Program-made: the position numbers and the translations under genes | From: VXYL01 sp965116345 | Lineage (GTDB): Bacteria > Pseudomonadota > Gammaproteobacteria > Pseudomonadales > Azotimanducaceae | Assembly: GCA_965116345.1 (NCBI GenBank) | Contig: OZ220680.1 | Location: 2,480,001 to 2,544,000, forward strand | DNA length: 64,000 nt | Direction: 5' to 3' | Shown: piece after piece, positions 1 through 8,864 of the stretch | How the letters are laid out: each line of letters starts with the position of its first letter | How positions within the stretch are numbered: position 1 is the stretch's first letter | Notes under the pieces: model-generated | The model's input: the letters and a program-made list of their open reading frames with translations, nothing else | The model's database searches: none | Told to the model about the DNA's origin: nothing

Positions 1-3000
1 CGGAAGGAGCCATCATCTACGAGGGCCACGTGCGCGACTTCAGCGCCCGGGACTCGAGCACGCCCGAGGCGCATCGCGGCAAGTTCATGGCGTTCACGGC
101 GGACGATTCGGCGCCGGTGGCGCACCTGCAGCGCTTGGCGGACGCCGGCATCACCCACTTCCACGTTCTACCCGCCTTCGACGTGCGCTCCATTCCGGAA
201 GACCCGGATGGCCAGGTGAACCTGGACAGCGCCATCTACGAACTCTGCCGGCTGGACGACTCCAACGAGGAACTGTGCCCGGGAGACGTCCGCGACGAGA
301 CGTCGATCCTCGACAAGCTCGCAAGCTTCGACCCGGCCACCGACGAAGCGCGCAAGCTCATGGACACGATCCGCGACATCGACGGCTTCAACTGGGGCTA
401 CGACCCGGTGCTCTACAACGTGCCCGAGGGGAGCTACTCGACCGACCCCGCGGGGCCGGCCCGCATTCGCGAGATGCGTGCCATGCACCAGGCGCTCCAC
501 GGCATGGGTCTGCGCGTGGTTCTCGACGTCGTCTACAACCACACGTCCGACGAGGGCGCCGACGGCAGCTTCTCGGTCTACGATCGCATCGTCCCCGGCT
601 ACTACTACCGGCGCAATCCCACCACGGGCGACGTGGAACGCGCGAGCTGCTGCAGCGATACCGCGGCGGAACACGCCATGATGGCCAAGTTCATAGAGGA
701 CTCGGCGGTCTTCTGGGCCACCCACTACGGCGTCGACGGTTTCCGCTTCGACTGGATGAGCCTGCATCCGAAGTCGGTGATGGAGGACGTGCAGACGGCG
801 GTCCAGGCCGTGGATCCCGATACCTATATATACGGCGAGGGCTGGGCCCCGGGAACGGGCACCGCGCCGGACACGTTCGAGCTGTCGACCCAGGCCAACC
901 TGGCGGGAACCGGCATCGGCACGTTCAACGACCGCCTGCGCGACCGCCTGCGGGACCTGTCGATCTCCACCGGCGGCGACCTCACCCGGGTGCGTGCGGG
1001 CCTTGCCGGCAACCTGGCCGACTTCCAGTTGCTGCTGGACTCCGGCGTCACCATCGCCGCGGGTAGCGACGGCGGCTACACGGCGGATCCCCAGGAAAGC
1101 GTCAACTACGCCTCCGTCCACGACGGCATGACGCTGTGGGACGAATTGAACCGAGGCGGGGTACTTCCCGAAGGCTCCGAGTCATCCAGCGACCGCGCCC
1201 GGATGGCCGCGCAGGCCCAATCACTCGTGCTCCTGAGCCAGGGCGTGCCGTTCGTGCACATGGGCGGCGACATCCTGCGGTCGAAGTCCTTGAGCCACAA
1301 CAGCTACAACGCGGGCGACTGGTTCAACACGGTCGACTTCACGCTGGCGGACAACAACTGGAACGTCGGTCTGCCTCCCGAGGGCCCGCCGGATGCCGAT
1401 GTACTCGCGGCCATCGAGGACGCCAACGCCGATCCGACGGCGGACGACATCGCGGCCTCGCTGGCGATGTTCGAGGAGTTCGCCGGCATCGCCCAGGGCA
1501 GTCCCCTGTTCAGCCTCGCAAGCGCCGAGGAAGTCATCGACCGCGTCGGTTTCCACAACGTCGGACGGGAGGCCAAGAGCAACCTGATCGCCATGAGCAT
1601 CGACGACGGCGTCGGCGTGGTCACCAGCACCGAGGATACCCAGCGGGCCGATCTCGATCCCGATCACGACGCCATCGTCGTCGTCTTCAACGGCGCATCG
1701 GAAGCCCAGTCGGTCACCATCCGGACGGCGACCGGGTTCGCGCTGCATGGTGTGCAGCAGGCTTCCGCGGATGCCGTGGTGCAGGGTGCGAGCTTCGAGG
1801 CCGACATGGACGGCAACGGCACGTTCACCGTGCCGGCGCTGACCACGGCCGTGTTCGTCAAGGCCCAGGGCGACATGCAGGGCGCGGGGCTGTCGGCCTT
1901 CGTCACGTCCGGCTTCGAGCCGCCGGTACCCTACGGCGACACCGCCATCTATCTGCGCGGCCAGTTCAACGGCTGGGGAACCGGCAACGAGTTGACCTAT
2001 CTCGGCGGCGGCAGCTACGAAGGCTTCGTGACGCTGGATGCCGGCGACTACCTGTTCAAGATCGCTTCGGCCGACTGGAGCACGGTGGACATCGCCGCCC
2101 CCGAGGGGCGGGGCACGATCACCGTCGGCGAACCGGCGACGCTGTCGGCGGTGGCCCAACTGCCGAACCTGTCGATCAGCAGCGCCGCCGACGGCGAGTA
2201 CCGCTTCGTGCTCGACGCACTCGATGCCGCGGCACCGGTCCTGACGGTGACCGACGCCCGGGCGCTTCCGGCCGAGGCCTTCGTGCGGGGTTCGCTGAAC
2301 GGCTGGGGTACGGACGATCCCCTGGTCTACACCGGACAGGGCAACTACCAGGCGTCCATCGCGGTCGAGGCCGGGGACCATCTGTTCAAGATCGCCTCGT
2401 CCGACTGGGCGACGGTGGATCTCAGCGCGGCGGGGGAGGGCCAAGTACCGATCGAGCTGCATACCGCCATCGCGCTCTCCGGACCGCGTAATCCGAACTT
2501 CGCGATCACCATCCCGACGACCGGGGACTACCTGTTCACGGTGGCGGCGGCCGGCTTCACGTCCGACGACGAAGGCCAGCGTGGAGCGACGCTCTGGGCG
2601 ACCGCCGACGATCCCTACAGCGACCCGGGGGTGTTCCTCCGCGGCAGCATGAACGGCTGGGGCACCGACAACCCCATGACCTTCGTCGGCCGGGCGCGCT
2701 ACCGCACCGCCATCGATCTCGAGGCGGGCGACTACCAGTTCAAGTTCGCCAGCGAGGACTGGTCGACCATCGACATCGGTGGGGCGGACACCACCACGAT
2801 CGAGGTCGGCGTGCCGACGCCGCTCAACGGTGCCGGCGGAGCGCCCAATCTGATGACCACCATCGGCGAGGCGGATTCGTACACGTTCACGTTGGACGTG
2901 AGATCGGGTGTGCCCATCCTCGCGCTGCTGAAGACCGCGGACGTGCCGCCGGATCCGATCACGCAGATGCCGGTGCTGGTGGAACCCCTCGATTTCCAGG

Positions 3001-4466
3001 ACACGGCGGGTTACGGGTTCGAGGATGACGCGATGATCGTCACGATGGTTGTCGCCGACCCGAACGATGCCGCCAACTTCGCCGCGCGGAGTACTCGGAG
3101 CGCCGGCGCGGGTACGGACGCGGGAACCGTGTACCGATCTGGCGGGGCGATCGCCTTCAGCGACGACGACAACCATCTGGCGGTCGACGTCTACACCACC
3201 GCTGGCACCGGAACCGTCGCGCTCTCGGTGGGCAGCGGCGACGACGCCGGCAGCGTCCTGTCGGCAACGGCGGAATACACCGGCAGCGGTGCCTGGGAGA
3301 CGCTCTACTTCGACTTCTCGGGCTTCGCCGCGGGTACGGCCTACGACTGGTTGAAGATCGTCTTCGACCAAGGCGTGGCGGGCGACGGCGGCGACTGGTA
3401 TTGGGACAACGTCCGGGTCAGCGGGCCGCCGCCCGGCGTGGCACCCCCGTACGGTTCGACCGTGGTCTATGTTCGCGGCTCCATGAACGGCTGGGGCACC
3501 GACAACGCCCTGGCCTACATCGGCCGCGGCGTGTACCAGTCGGACCTGGCGGTGGAGCCCCAGGCGGACGGCTCGGACCACCTGTTCAAGATCGCCTCAG
3601 AGGACTGGTCGACGGTCAACTTCGGCGCGGCGAGCGGCGACGACACCGCGGTGACGCTGGAAGCCGAGCGCACCCTGGCGGCGACCGATCACAACCTCGG
3701 CCTCGCGGTGGCGGCCAGCGTCAACTACCGCTTCCGAATCGACGCCAGCGATCCGGCCGGTCCGGTCCTCAAGGTGATCGATCTCGGTGCGGCACCCTAC
3801 GGTCACGGTACGGACACGTCGACGGTCTACATCCGCGGTGCCTTCAACGCCTGGGGCATCGACGACGAGGCCCACTACGCCGGAGCCGACGTGTACGAGG
3901 CGGTGATCGTCGTCGAGGCCGGCGATTACGAGTTCAAAGTGGCCACGGAGGACTGGGCGACCGTGAACCTCGGTGGCGGAAGCACGAACACGGTGACCCT
4001 GGGCGCAGCGTTGGACTTGGCGGACGGCGGCGGCAACCTGGCCCTGTCGATCGCGGAGTCCGGCGAGTACCTGTTCACCGTGGATGCGGCGAACGCTTCG
4101 CCGACACTATGGGTAGCGCCATTCAAGCCGTTCGGCGCCACGCAGGTGTTCGTGCGCGGCAGCATCAACGGTTGGGGAACCGACGATCCGGTGGTGTTCA
4201 AGGGTGGCGCGCGCTATGCGGTGGACATCGCCGTCGAGGCGGGTGATCACCAGTTCAAGGTGGCCTCCGAGGATTGGGCGACGGTGAACCTCGGCGCGGC
4301 GTCGGGCACGTCCACCCAGGTGTCGCCCGGCGAGACCTACAGCGACCTCGCCCAAGGCGGCGACAACCTTGCCATCACGGTCGACGCGGCGGGGACGTAT
4401 CGATTCCAGGTCGACGGGTCCAGGAACGTCCCACCGGCGTTGCTGGTCGAGCGGACGGGCGAGTAA
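1..4466 (+). CDS. Pullulanase-type alpha-1,6-glucosidase with C-terminal repeat modules (5' partial)
   Basis: Glycoside hydrolase family 13 debranching enzyme that cleaves alpha-1,6 bonds of pullulan and limit dextrins. The frame is already open at the window edge (IIYEGHVRDFS, a hallmark of pullulanases), so the N-terminus lies upstream. Counting from the GTG at 30, the four GH13 regions are visible: DVVYNH; GFRFDWMS with the nucleophile Asp at about 241; YGEGW with the acid/base Glu at about 270; and SVHDGM with Asp at about 365. From about residue 638 the protein carries six copies of a roughly 50-residue NGWGTD...FKIASEDWSTV module, with an unrelated beta-sandwich-like segment (ending DWYWDNVRV) between copies 3 and 4. 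The protein is probably exported, because it precedes a TonB-dependent receptor. The catalytic call is firm; the carbohydrate-binding role of the modules is inferred. Confidence 0.93.
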   Translation, partial: EGAIIYEGHVRDFSARDSSTPEAHRGKFMAFTADDSAPVAHLQRLADAGITHFHVLPAFDVRSIPEDPDGQVNLDSAIYELCRLDDSNEELCPGDVRDETSILDKLASFDPATDEARKLMDTIRDIDGFNWGYDPVLYNVPEGSYSTDPAGPARIREMRAMHQALHGMGLRVVLDVVYNHTSDEGADGSFSVYDRIVPGYYYRRNPTTGDVERASCCSDTAAEHAMMAKFIEDSAVFWATHYGVDGFRFDWMSLHPKSVMEDVQTAVQAVDPDTYIYGEGWAPGTGTAPDTFELSTQANLAGTGIGTFNDRLRDRLRDLSISTGGDLTRVRAGLAGNLADFQLLLDSGVTIAAGSDGGYTADPQESVNYASVHDGMTLWDELNRGGVLPEGSESSSDRARMAAQAQSLVLLSQGVPFVHMGGDILRSKSLSHNSYNAGDWFNTVDFTLADNNWNVGLPPEGPPDADVLAAIEDANADPTADDIAASLAMFEEFAGIAQGSPLFSLASAEEVIDRVGFHNVGREAKSNLIAMSIDDGVGVVTSTEDTQRADLDPDHDAIVVVFNGASEAQSVTIRTATGFALHGVQQASADAVVQGASFEADMDGNGTFTVPALTTAVFVKAQGDMQGAGLSAFVTSGFEPPVPYGDTAIYLRGQFNGWGTGNELTYLGGGSYEGFVTLDAGDYLFKIASADWSTVDIAAPEGRGTITVGEPATLSAVAQLPNLSISSAADGEYRFVLDALDAAAPVLTVTDARALPAEAFVRGSLNGWGTDDPLVYTGQGNYQASIAVEAGDHLFKIASSDWATVDLSAAGEGQVPIELHTAIALSGPRNPNFAITIPTTGDYLFTVAAAGFTSDDEGQRGATLWATADDPYSDPGVFLRGSMNGWGTDNPMTFVGRARYRTAIDLEAGDYQFKFASEDWSTIDIGGADTTTIEVGVPTPLNGAGGAPNLMTTIGEADSYTFTLDVRSGVPILALLKTADVPPDPITQMPVLVEPLDFQDTAGYGFEDDAMIVTMVVADPNDAANFAARSTRSAGAGTDAGTVYRSGGAIAFSDDDNHLAVDVYTTAGTGTVALSVGSGDDAGSVLSATAEYTGSGAWETLYFDFSGFAAGTAYDWLKIVFDQGVAGDGGDWYWDNVRVSGPPPGVAPPYGSTVVYVRGSMNGWGTDNALAYIGRGVYQSDLAVEPQADGSDHLFKIASEDWSTVNFGAASGDDTAVTLEAERTLAATDHNLGLAVAASVNYRFRIDASDPAGPVLKVIDLGAAPYGHGTDTSTVYIRGAFNAWGIDDEAHYAGADVYEAVIVVEAGDYEFKVATEDWATVNLGGGSTNTVTLGAALDLADGGGNLALSIAESGEYLFTVDAANASPTLWVAPFKPFGATQVFVRGSINGWGTDDPVVFKGGARYAVDIAVEAGDHQFKVASEDWATVNLGAASGTSTQVSPGETYSDLAQGGDNLAITVDAAGTYRFQVDGSRNVPPALLVERTGE
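1940..4330 (+). repeat. Six repeated NGWGTD/FKIASEDWSTV modules inside the pullulanase
   Basis: Six copies of a module of about 50 residues begin near nt 1945, 2277, 2631, 3465, 3824 and 4147. Each has the pattern RG(S/Q)xNGWGT(D/G)...G.Y...EAGD(H/Y)xFK(I/V)AS.DW(S/A)TV. Copies 3 and 4 are separated by a beta-sandwich-like domain at about 2960-3440. The motif resembles starch-binding or CBM48-like surfaces (W, N, G-rich); binding is inferred. Confidence 0.85.
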
Positions 4467-4480
4467 AGGAGCAAGTTGAG

Positions 4481-7438
4481 ATGAACGATCGCAAACGAGT
4501 TCCGTTGACAGTCGCGCTGGCCCTGGCCGCTTCGGCCCTCGGCGCCTTGGCGCAGGAAAGCGCTCCCGACGAGGCGGTGGCGGAAGACGAGCTTGTCGAG
4601 GAGGTCGTCGTCACCGGCTTCCGCTCGTCGCTCATGAGTTCGATTCAGAGCAAGCGCAATGCGGACTCCATCGTCGAGGTCATCACCGCGGAGGACATCG
4701 GCGGTCTGCCGGACTTCTCCATCGCCGACAGCCTGTCCCGCGTCGCGGGAATCACCACCACCCGCTCGGGTGGCCAGGCTTCCGACATCCAGATCCGCGG
4801 CCTCGGCGACGAGTTCGTGTTCGCCACCATGAAGGGCCGTGAACAGGTTTCTCCCAACCTGAGGCGCACCATCGAGTTCAACCAGTACCCGTCCGAGCTC
4901 ATCAACCGGGTGACCATCAACAAGACGCCGAAGGCCTCGCTGATCGAGGGCGGTGTCGCGGGCACGGTGGACCTCGACGTCGCCAATCCGCTGGACAACC
5001 GGGAGAGGCGCCGTTTCGCGGCGAGCTTCCGGCGTACTTTCAACGACCGCGCGGCCGACGTGTACGGCGCCGACGAAAGCGGCTACCGGCTGACGTTGTC
5101 CTGGCAGGAGAAGCTCGTCGACGACACCCTGGGCCTGTCCCTGGGTTACAGCAGGCTCTCCCAACCGAGCGCGACGGTGCAGTTCCATGCCGACACCCCG
5201 GGACGGGCACGGGATGTCTATCCGTCCACCGAAGCCGAGATCTACGCGCCGCAGACCATCCAGTTCTACCAGATCGGCGGCCTCGAGGTTCGCGACGCCT
5301 ACCTCGGCTCGATGCAGATCCAACCGGACGACCGGCTGTCGATCCAGGGGGATGTCTTCTACACGGAGTTCAGCACCGACACGACCCGTGACGGCGTCTC
5401 GCTGCAGGGATCGGCGAGCTACGCCATCGCCAATCCGCGCCTGGTCGACGGCAACTACCTGGTCGGCGCGCAGTTCTACGACGGCACCAACATCTTCGTC
5501 GTGTCCGGCGACACCAGCGACGACGACGACGTGCTGTCGTCGGGACTCAACGTGGAGTGGACCGAGGGCACCTGGTCCATCGCCTTCGACTACTCCCATT
5601 CGTCCGCCTCCGGCTTCCAGGCGGATGGCTACCACTACGCCAACGTCTATCGCCGGTGCACGGCCGAGGATCCGGTGTGCACGCGCACCGGCTACACCCG
5701 GGAGAACGGCCAGGTGCACTGGCAGGGCGGCGGATTGAATCTGCCCAACATCGCGTTCAGCGAACGCATGGACGACTTCAACACCCTGCGCCTGACCCAG
5801 TACGGCAAGTACCCGAGGCTCTCCGAGGACAAGGTTTCCGCAGGCAAGCTGGACTTCGAGATGGATCTGGACCGGGGCATCGTCGAAGTGCTCCGGTTCG
5901 GTGTCCGGTCTTCCTGGCGCAACTACACCTACGGCCGGCAGGTGTTCCAGTACGGGCCGGGTTCCGGCTACGTCCACGACGTCGACATGCCCATCACCGC
6001 GACGACCGGCGATGTGGTCTGCTGGGGCGGGGACTACTCGCATTTCCCCTGTTTCATCTCCTTCGACGCGGAGGCCATCCTCCGCCAGGCCGTGCGCGAG
6101 GGACTGGTGCTGCAGTGCGACCCGCAGGCGGTGCACAACTGCGACCCGGACCAGCTAGGATCGGACGGGCGCCCGCTGCCGCGTTCGACGGCGACCATTG
6201 CCCGGTGGGGATTGGACGACCGCTCGGCGTGGTCCGTGCGCCAGCGCGGCGACGTGTCCGAGGACGTCCTGGCCTTCTACCTCGAGGTCGACATCGCGAC
6301 CGAACTGAACGCGCGACCGTTGTCGGGCAACGTCGGTGTCAGGATGGTGACCACCGACCAGTCGTCGGTGGGCATCTACGACGTCTTCGGCGACCCGGCG
6401 TTGAACGCCACGCAGATCTGCGACGACGACGGTCGATGCCGCAGCAACTTCGCCTTCGTGGGCTTCGGCGACGAGTACACGAAGGCGTTCCCGTCGCTCA
6501 ACCTGACCTACGAGTTGACGCCCGACGACTATGTCCGCGTCGGCGCCGCCAGGGTGATGTCGCGGCCGCCCATCAACCGCCTGTCCAGCGACCAGCCGGT
6601 GGACGGCGGCGGCGGCAACTTCATCGACGATTCGACGGCGTCCGAGGGCTACGTGACCTTCAACTTCTCGAACACCAACTCGCCGTTCCTGCGACCCTTC
6701 GAGGCGGTGCAGGCCGACATCTCCTTCGAGCACTACTTCGGCGACGCCGGTCTGTTCGCCGTTGCCGCGTACCACAAGGACATCAAGTCCTTCATCCAGG
6801 AGCTGACGGTGCCCGAGTTCGACTTCCGCGCCAACGGCTTCGTCATCCCCGCGACCTACGAGGCGGTGGTCCTCGACGAGGAGTCGGGCGGCGCCGTGGT
6901 GACCCCGGTGGAGGTGCGCGACGGTTCGTACACGTTTGCCGTCAACAACAAGGAAGGCGGCTACATCCGCGGCGTCGAGCTGTCGTGGACGCAGACGCTC
7001 GATGCCTGGCTGCCGGTTGCCTTCGGCGGCTTCGGCTTCAACGCCAGCGTGGCGTTCGTCGACAGCGAGATCACCGTCGACAATCCGTTCTCGCAGTCGC
7101 CCAACCCCACTTTCCCGTATCCGGGGCTGGCCGACCGCTCCGGCAACCTGACGGTGTTCTACGAGCGCGGCGGCTTGGAGGCGCGGCTCGGCACCAACTA
7201 CCAGAGCGCCAAGGTCAGCAATTTCGGCGTCGCCTTCGCCAAGGACACGGTGTTCGACGAGGAGATCAAGATCGACGCGCAGGTCTCCTACGCCTTCGAC
7301 AACGGCATCGAGGTCCTGCTGCAGGCCTACAACCTGACCGACGAGCCCAACCGCAGCTACTGGGGCGAGGAGTACCTGACGGGCTACGTGCAGAACTTCG
7401 GCCGGGAAATCTACTTGGGACTGGACTACGCGTTCTGA
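4481..7438 (+). CDS. TonB-dependent receptor, probably for maltodextrins
   Basis: Outer-membrane active transporter (985 aa) that would bring oligosaccharides into the periplasm using TonB energy. The ATG at 4481 is chosen because AAGGAG (4466-4471) sits 9 nt upstream and a signal peptide (RVPLTVALALAASALGALAQ) follows. A TonB-box-like segment (EEVVVTG) precedes a plug domain with ADSLSRVAGI, IRGLGDEF and the conserved VAGTVDL. The C-terminus ends in an aromatic beta-signal (YLGLDYAF). The plug is of the large Caulobacter/Xanthomonas TIGR01782 type often linked to glycan loci. It starts 14 nt after the pullulanase stop, so the two genes are very likely one operon; substrate is inferred from that context. 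Confidence 0.93.
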   Translation: MNDRKRVPLTVALALAASALGALAQESAPDEAVAEDELVEEVVVTGFRSSLMSSIQSKRNADSIVEVITAEDIGGLPDFSIADSLSRVAGITTTRSGGQASDIQIRGLGDEFVFATMKGREQVSPNLRRTIEFNQYPSELINRVTINKTPKASLIEGGVAGTVDLDVANPLDNRERRRFAASFRRTFNDRAADVYGADESGYRLTLSWQEKLVDDTLGLSLGYSRLSQPSATVQFHADTPGRARDVYPSTEAEIYAPQTIQFYQIGGLEVRDAYLGSMQIQPDDRLSIQGDVFYTEFSTDTTRDGVSLQGSASYAIANPRLVDGNYLVGAQFYDGTNIFVVSGDTSDDDDVLSSGLNVEWTEGTWSIAFDYSHSSASGFQADGYHYANVYRRCTAEDPVCTRTGYTRENGQVHWQGGGLNLPNIAFSERMDDFNTLRLTQYGKYPRLSEDKVSAGKLDFEMDLDRGIVEVLRFGVRSSWRNYTYGRQVFQYGPGSGYVHDVDMPITATTGDVVCWGGDYSHFPCFISFDAEAILRQAVREGLVLQCDPQAVHNCDPDQLGSDGRPLPRSTATIARWGLDDRSAWSVRQRGDVSEDVLAFYLEVDIATELNARPLSGNVGVRMVTTDQSSVGIYDVFGDPALNATQICDDDGRCRSNFAFVGFGDEYTKAFPSLNLTYELTPDDYVRVGAARVMSRPPINRLSSDQPVDGGGGNFIDDSTASEGYVTFNFSNTNSPFLRPFEAVQADISFEHYFGDAGLFAVAAYHKDIKSFIQELTVPEFDFRANGFVIPATYEAVVLDEESGGAVVTPVEVRDGSYTFAVNNKEGGYIRGVELSWTQTLDAWLPVAFGGFGFNASVAFVDSEITVDNPFSQSPNPTFPYPGLADRSGNLTVFYERGGLEARLGTNYQSAKVSNFGVAFAKDTVFDEEIKIDAQVSYAFDNGIEVLLQAYNLTDEPNRSYWGEEYLTGYVQNFGREIYLGLDYAF

Positions 7439-7460
7439 CAGCCGGCGCCGAGGTCGCGCA

Positions 7461-8864
7461 ATGGGCCGCGCCGCGCTGATCGTGCTGGCGGTGTTGACCG
7501 GACCGGTCAGCACTGCGGCAGACGAGCGACCGCCGAATGTGGTGCTGCTCATCGGTGACGACATCGGCTACCCCTACCTGGGGTTCATGGGTGATGCCAA
7601 CGTCGTCACGCCGGCGTCGGACGCGCTGGCGGCGGGCGGCGCGACGTTTTCCCACGGCCATGTGACCGCACCCTACTGCCGGCCATCCCTGCGCACCCTG
7701 ATCACCGGCCTGCATCCGGTGCAGTACGCCTTGCGCCTCGACGCCCTGCTGGAGCGGCGTATGCGGGAAGACGGCTTCGCGACCATGGAGCCGGCGCAGC
7801 AGGCACACTGGCGGGTGCTCGCCCGTGCGTCCGGCATGGCGAGCTTCGACACGATCCCGTCCCTGCTTCGTTCCCGAGGCTACGTCAGTTGGCAGGGCGG
7901 CAAATGGTGGGAAGGCGGTCACGAAAACGGCGGCTTCGATGAGGGCATGACCCGGCCGTGGGACATGTCGTTGTTCGGCACCGATGCCTTCTTCGAAGAG
8001 ACGATGGGCAACGACGGCAACCGTCTGGTTCGCGAGACCATGGAGCCGCTGTTCGACTTCGTCGCGCGCCATCGCGACCGGCCGATGTTCATCTGGTTCG
8101 GGCCGCAGCTGCCGCACACGCCCTTCGACGCCCCGTTCACGTTCCGCAAGTACTATGCGCACAAACCGCTCACGGAATCGGCGAAGCTCTACTACGCGAA
8201 CGTCTCCTGGTGGGACGACGGCGTGGGTCGCCTGGTGGATTTCATCGAGGCCCAGGGGCTCTACGAGGACACCCTCTTCGTCTACGTCGGCGACAACGGC
8301 TGGGAGCAGGACGCCACGGTGGAATACAAGCAGCCGCATTCGACCTACCGCAACGACTCGCTGTTCGCGACGGGCGGCCTCAAGGGCAAGGGCGGCCTGT
8401 ACGATCTCTCCGTGCGGTCGCCGATCATCTTCCACTGGCACGGACGGCTGCCGCCGTCCTTCAACGACACCCGCCTGGTCTCGTCCCTCGATATCGTGCC
8501 GACCGTGCTGGATGTCGCGGGCGTTGAGATTCCGACGGACCTGCCCGGAATGTCCCTGCGTCCGCTGCTCGAAGGCTCGGGGCCGATCCGCGAACGAACG
8601 GCGATGATCGGCTACTCGGACAACCGGCGCTCGCTGACCGACGTCATGGGGGAGCCGGCAGAGGGATACTACGTTCGCACGCACCGTTGGCACTTCATCT
8701 TCTATGCCGACACCAACGAGACGATCCTCTACGACGTCACCGAGGACCCGCGCGGCGACGTGGACGTGACCGCGGAGCATCCCGAGCTCGTGACCCGTTT
8801 CAAGGCGATGATCGAGGACTGGAAACGGGAGATGGGCATGACGGAACGCGTGGCCATCCATTGA
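7461..8864 (+). CDS. Sulfatase-family hydrolase with altered CxPxR signature
   Basis: Alkaline-phosphatase-superfamily sulfatase (467 aa) with an N-terminal signal peptide ending near STAAD. The metal-binding IGDDIGY (Asp33, Asp34) and the second metal site VGDNGWEQ (Asp278, Asn279) are present. The sulfatase signature reads YCRPSLRTLITG: the Cys that would become formylglycine is Cys73, but the Arg normally at +4 is Leu77, with Arg at +5. Known arylsulfatases need CxPxR for formylglycine installation, so activity could be altered. It lies 22 nt after the receptor gene and overlaps the next gene by 1 nt, placing it in an alpha-glucan operon, an unusual setting for a sulfatase. Substrate unknown. 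Confidence 0.85.
   Translation: MGRAALIVLAVLTGPVSTAADERPPNVVLLIGDDIGYPYLGFMGDANVVTPASDALAAGGATFSHGHVTAPYCRPSLRTLITGLHPVQYALRLDALLERRMREDGFATMEPAQQAHWRVLARASGMASFDTIPSLLRSRGYVSWQGGKWWEGGHENGGFDEGMTRPWDMSLFGTDAFFEETMGNDGNRLVRETMEPLFDFVARHRDRPMFIWFGPQLPHTPFDAPFTFRKYYAHKPLTESAKLYYANVSWWDDGVGRLVDFIEAQGLYEDTLFVYVGDNGWEQDATVEYKQPHSTYRNDSLFATGGLKGKGGLYDLSVRSPIIFHWHGRLPPSFNDTRLVSSLDIVPTVLDVAGVEIPTDLPGMSLRPLLEGSGPIRERTAMIGYSDNRRSLTDVMGEPAEGYYVRTHRWHFIFYADTNETILYDVTEDPRGDVDVTAEHPELVTRFKAMIEDWKREMGMTERVAIH

Noticed and set aside
1221..3581. Long minus-strand open frame opposite the pullulanase
   Set aside because: It mirrors the repeats of the pullulanase in antisense and lacks a ribosome-binding site or recognisable domain; it is a by-product of high GC content.
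4337..6136. 599-codon minus-strand frame opposite the TonB-dependent receptor
   Set aside because: Arg/Val/Gly-rich shadow; the plus-strand receptor has full family motifs over the same bases.
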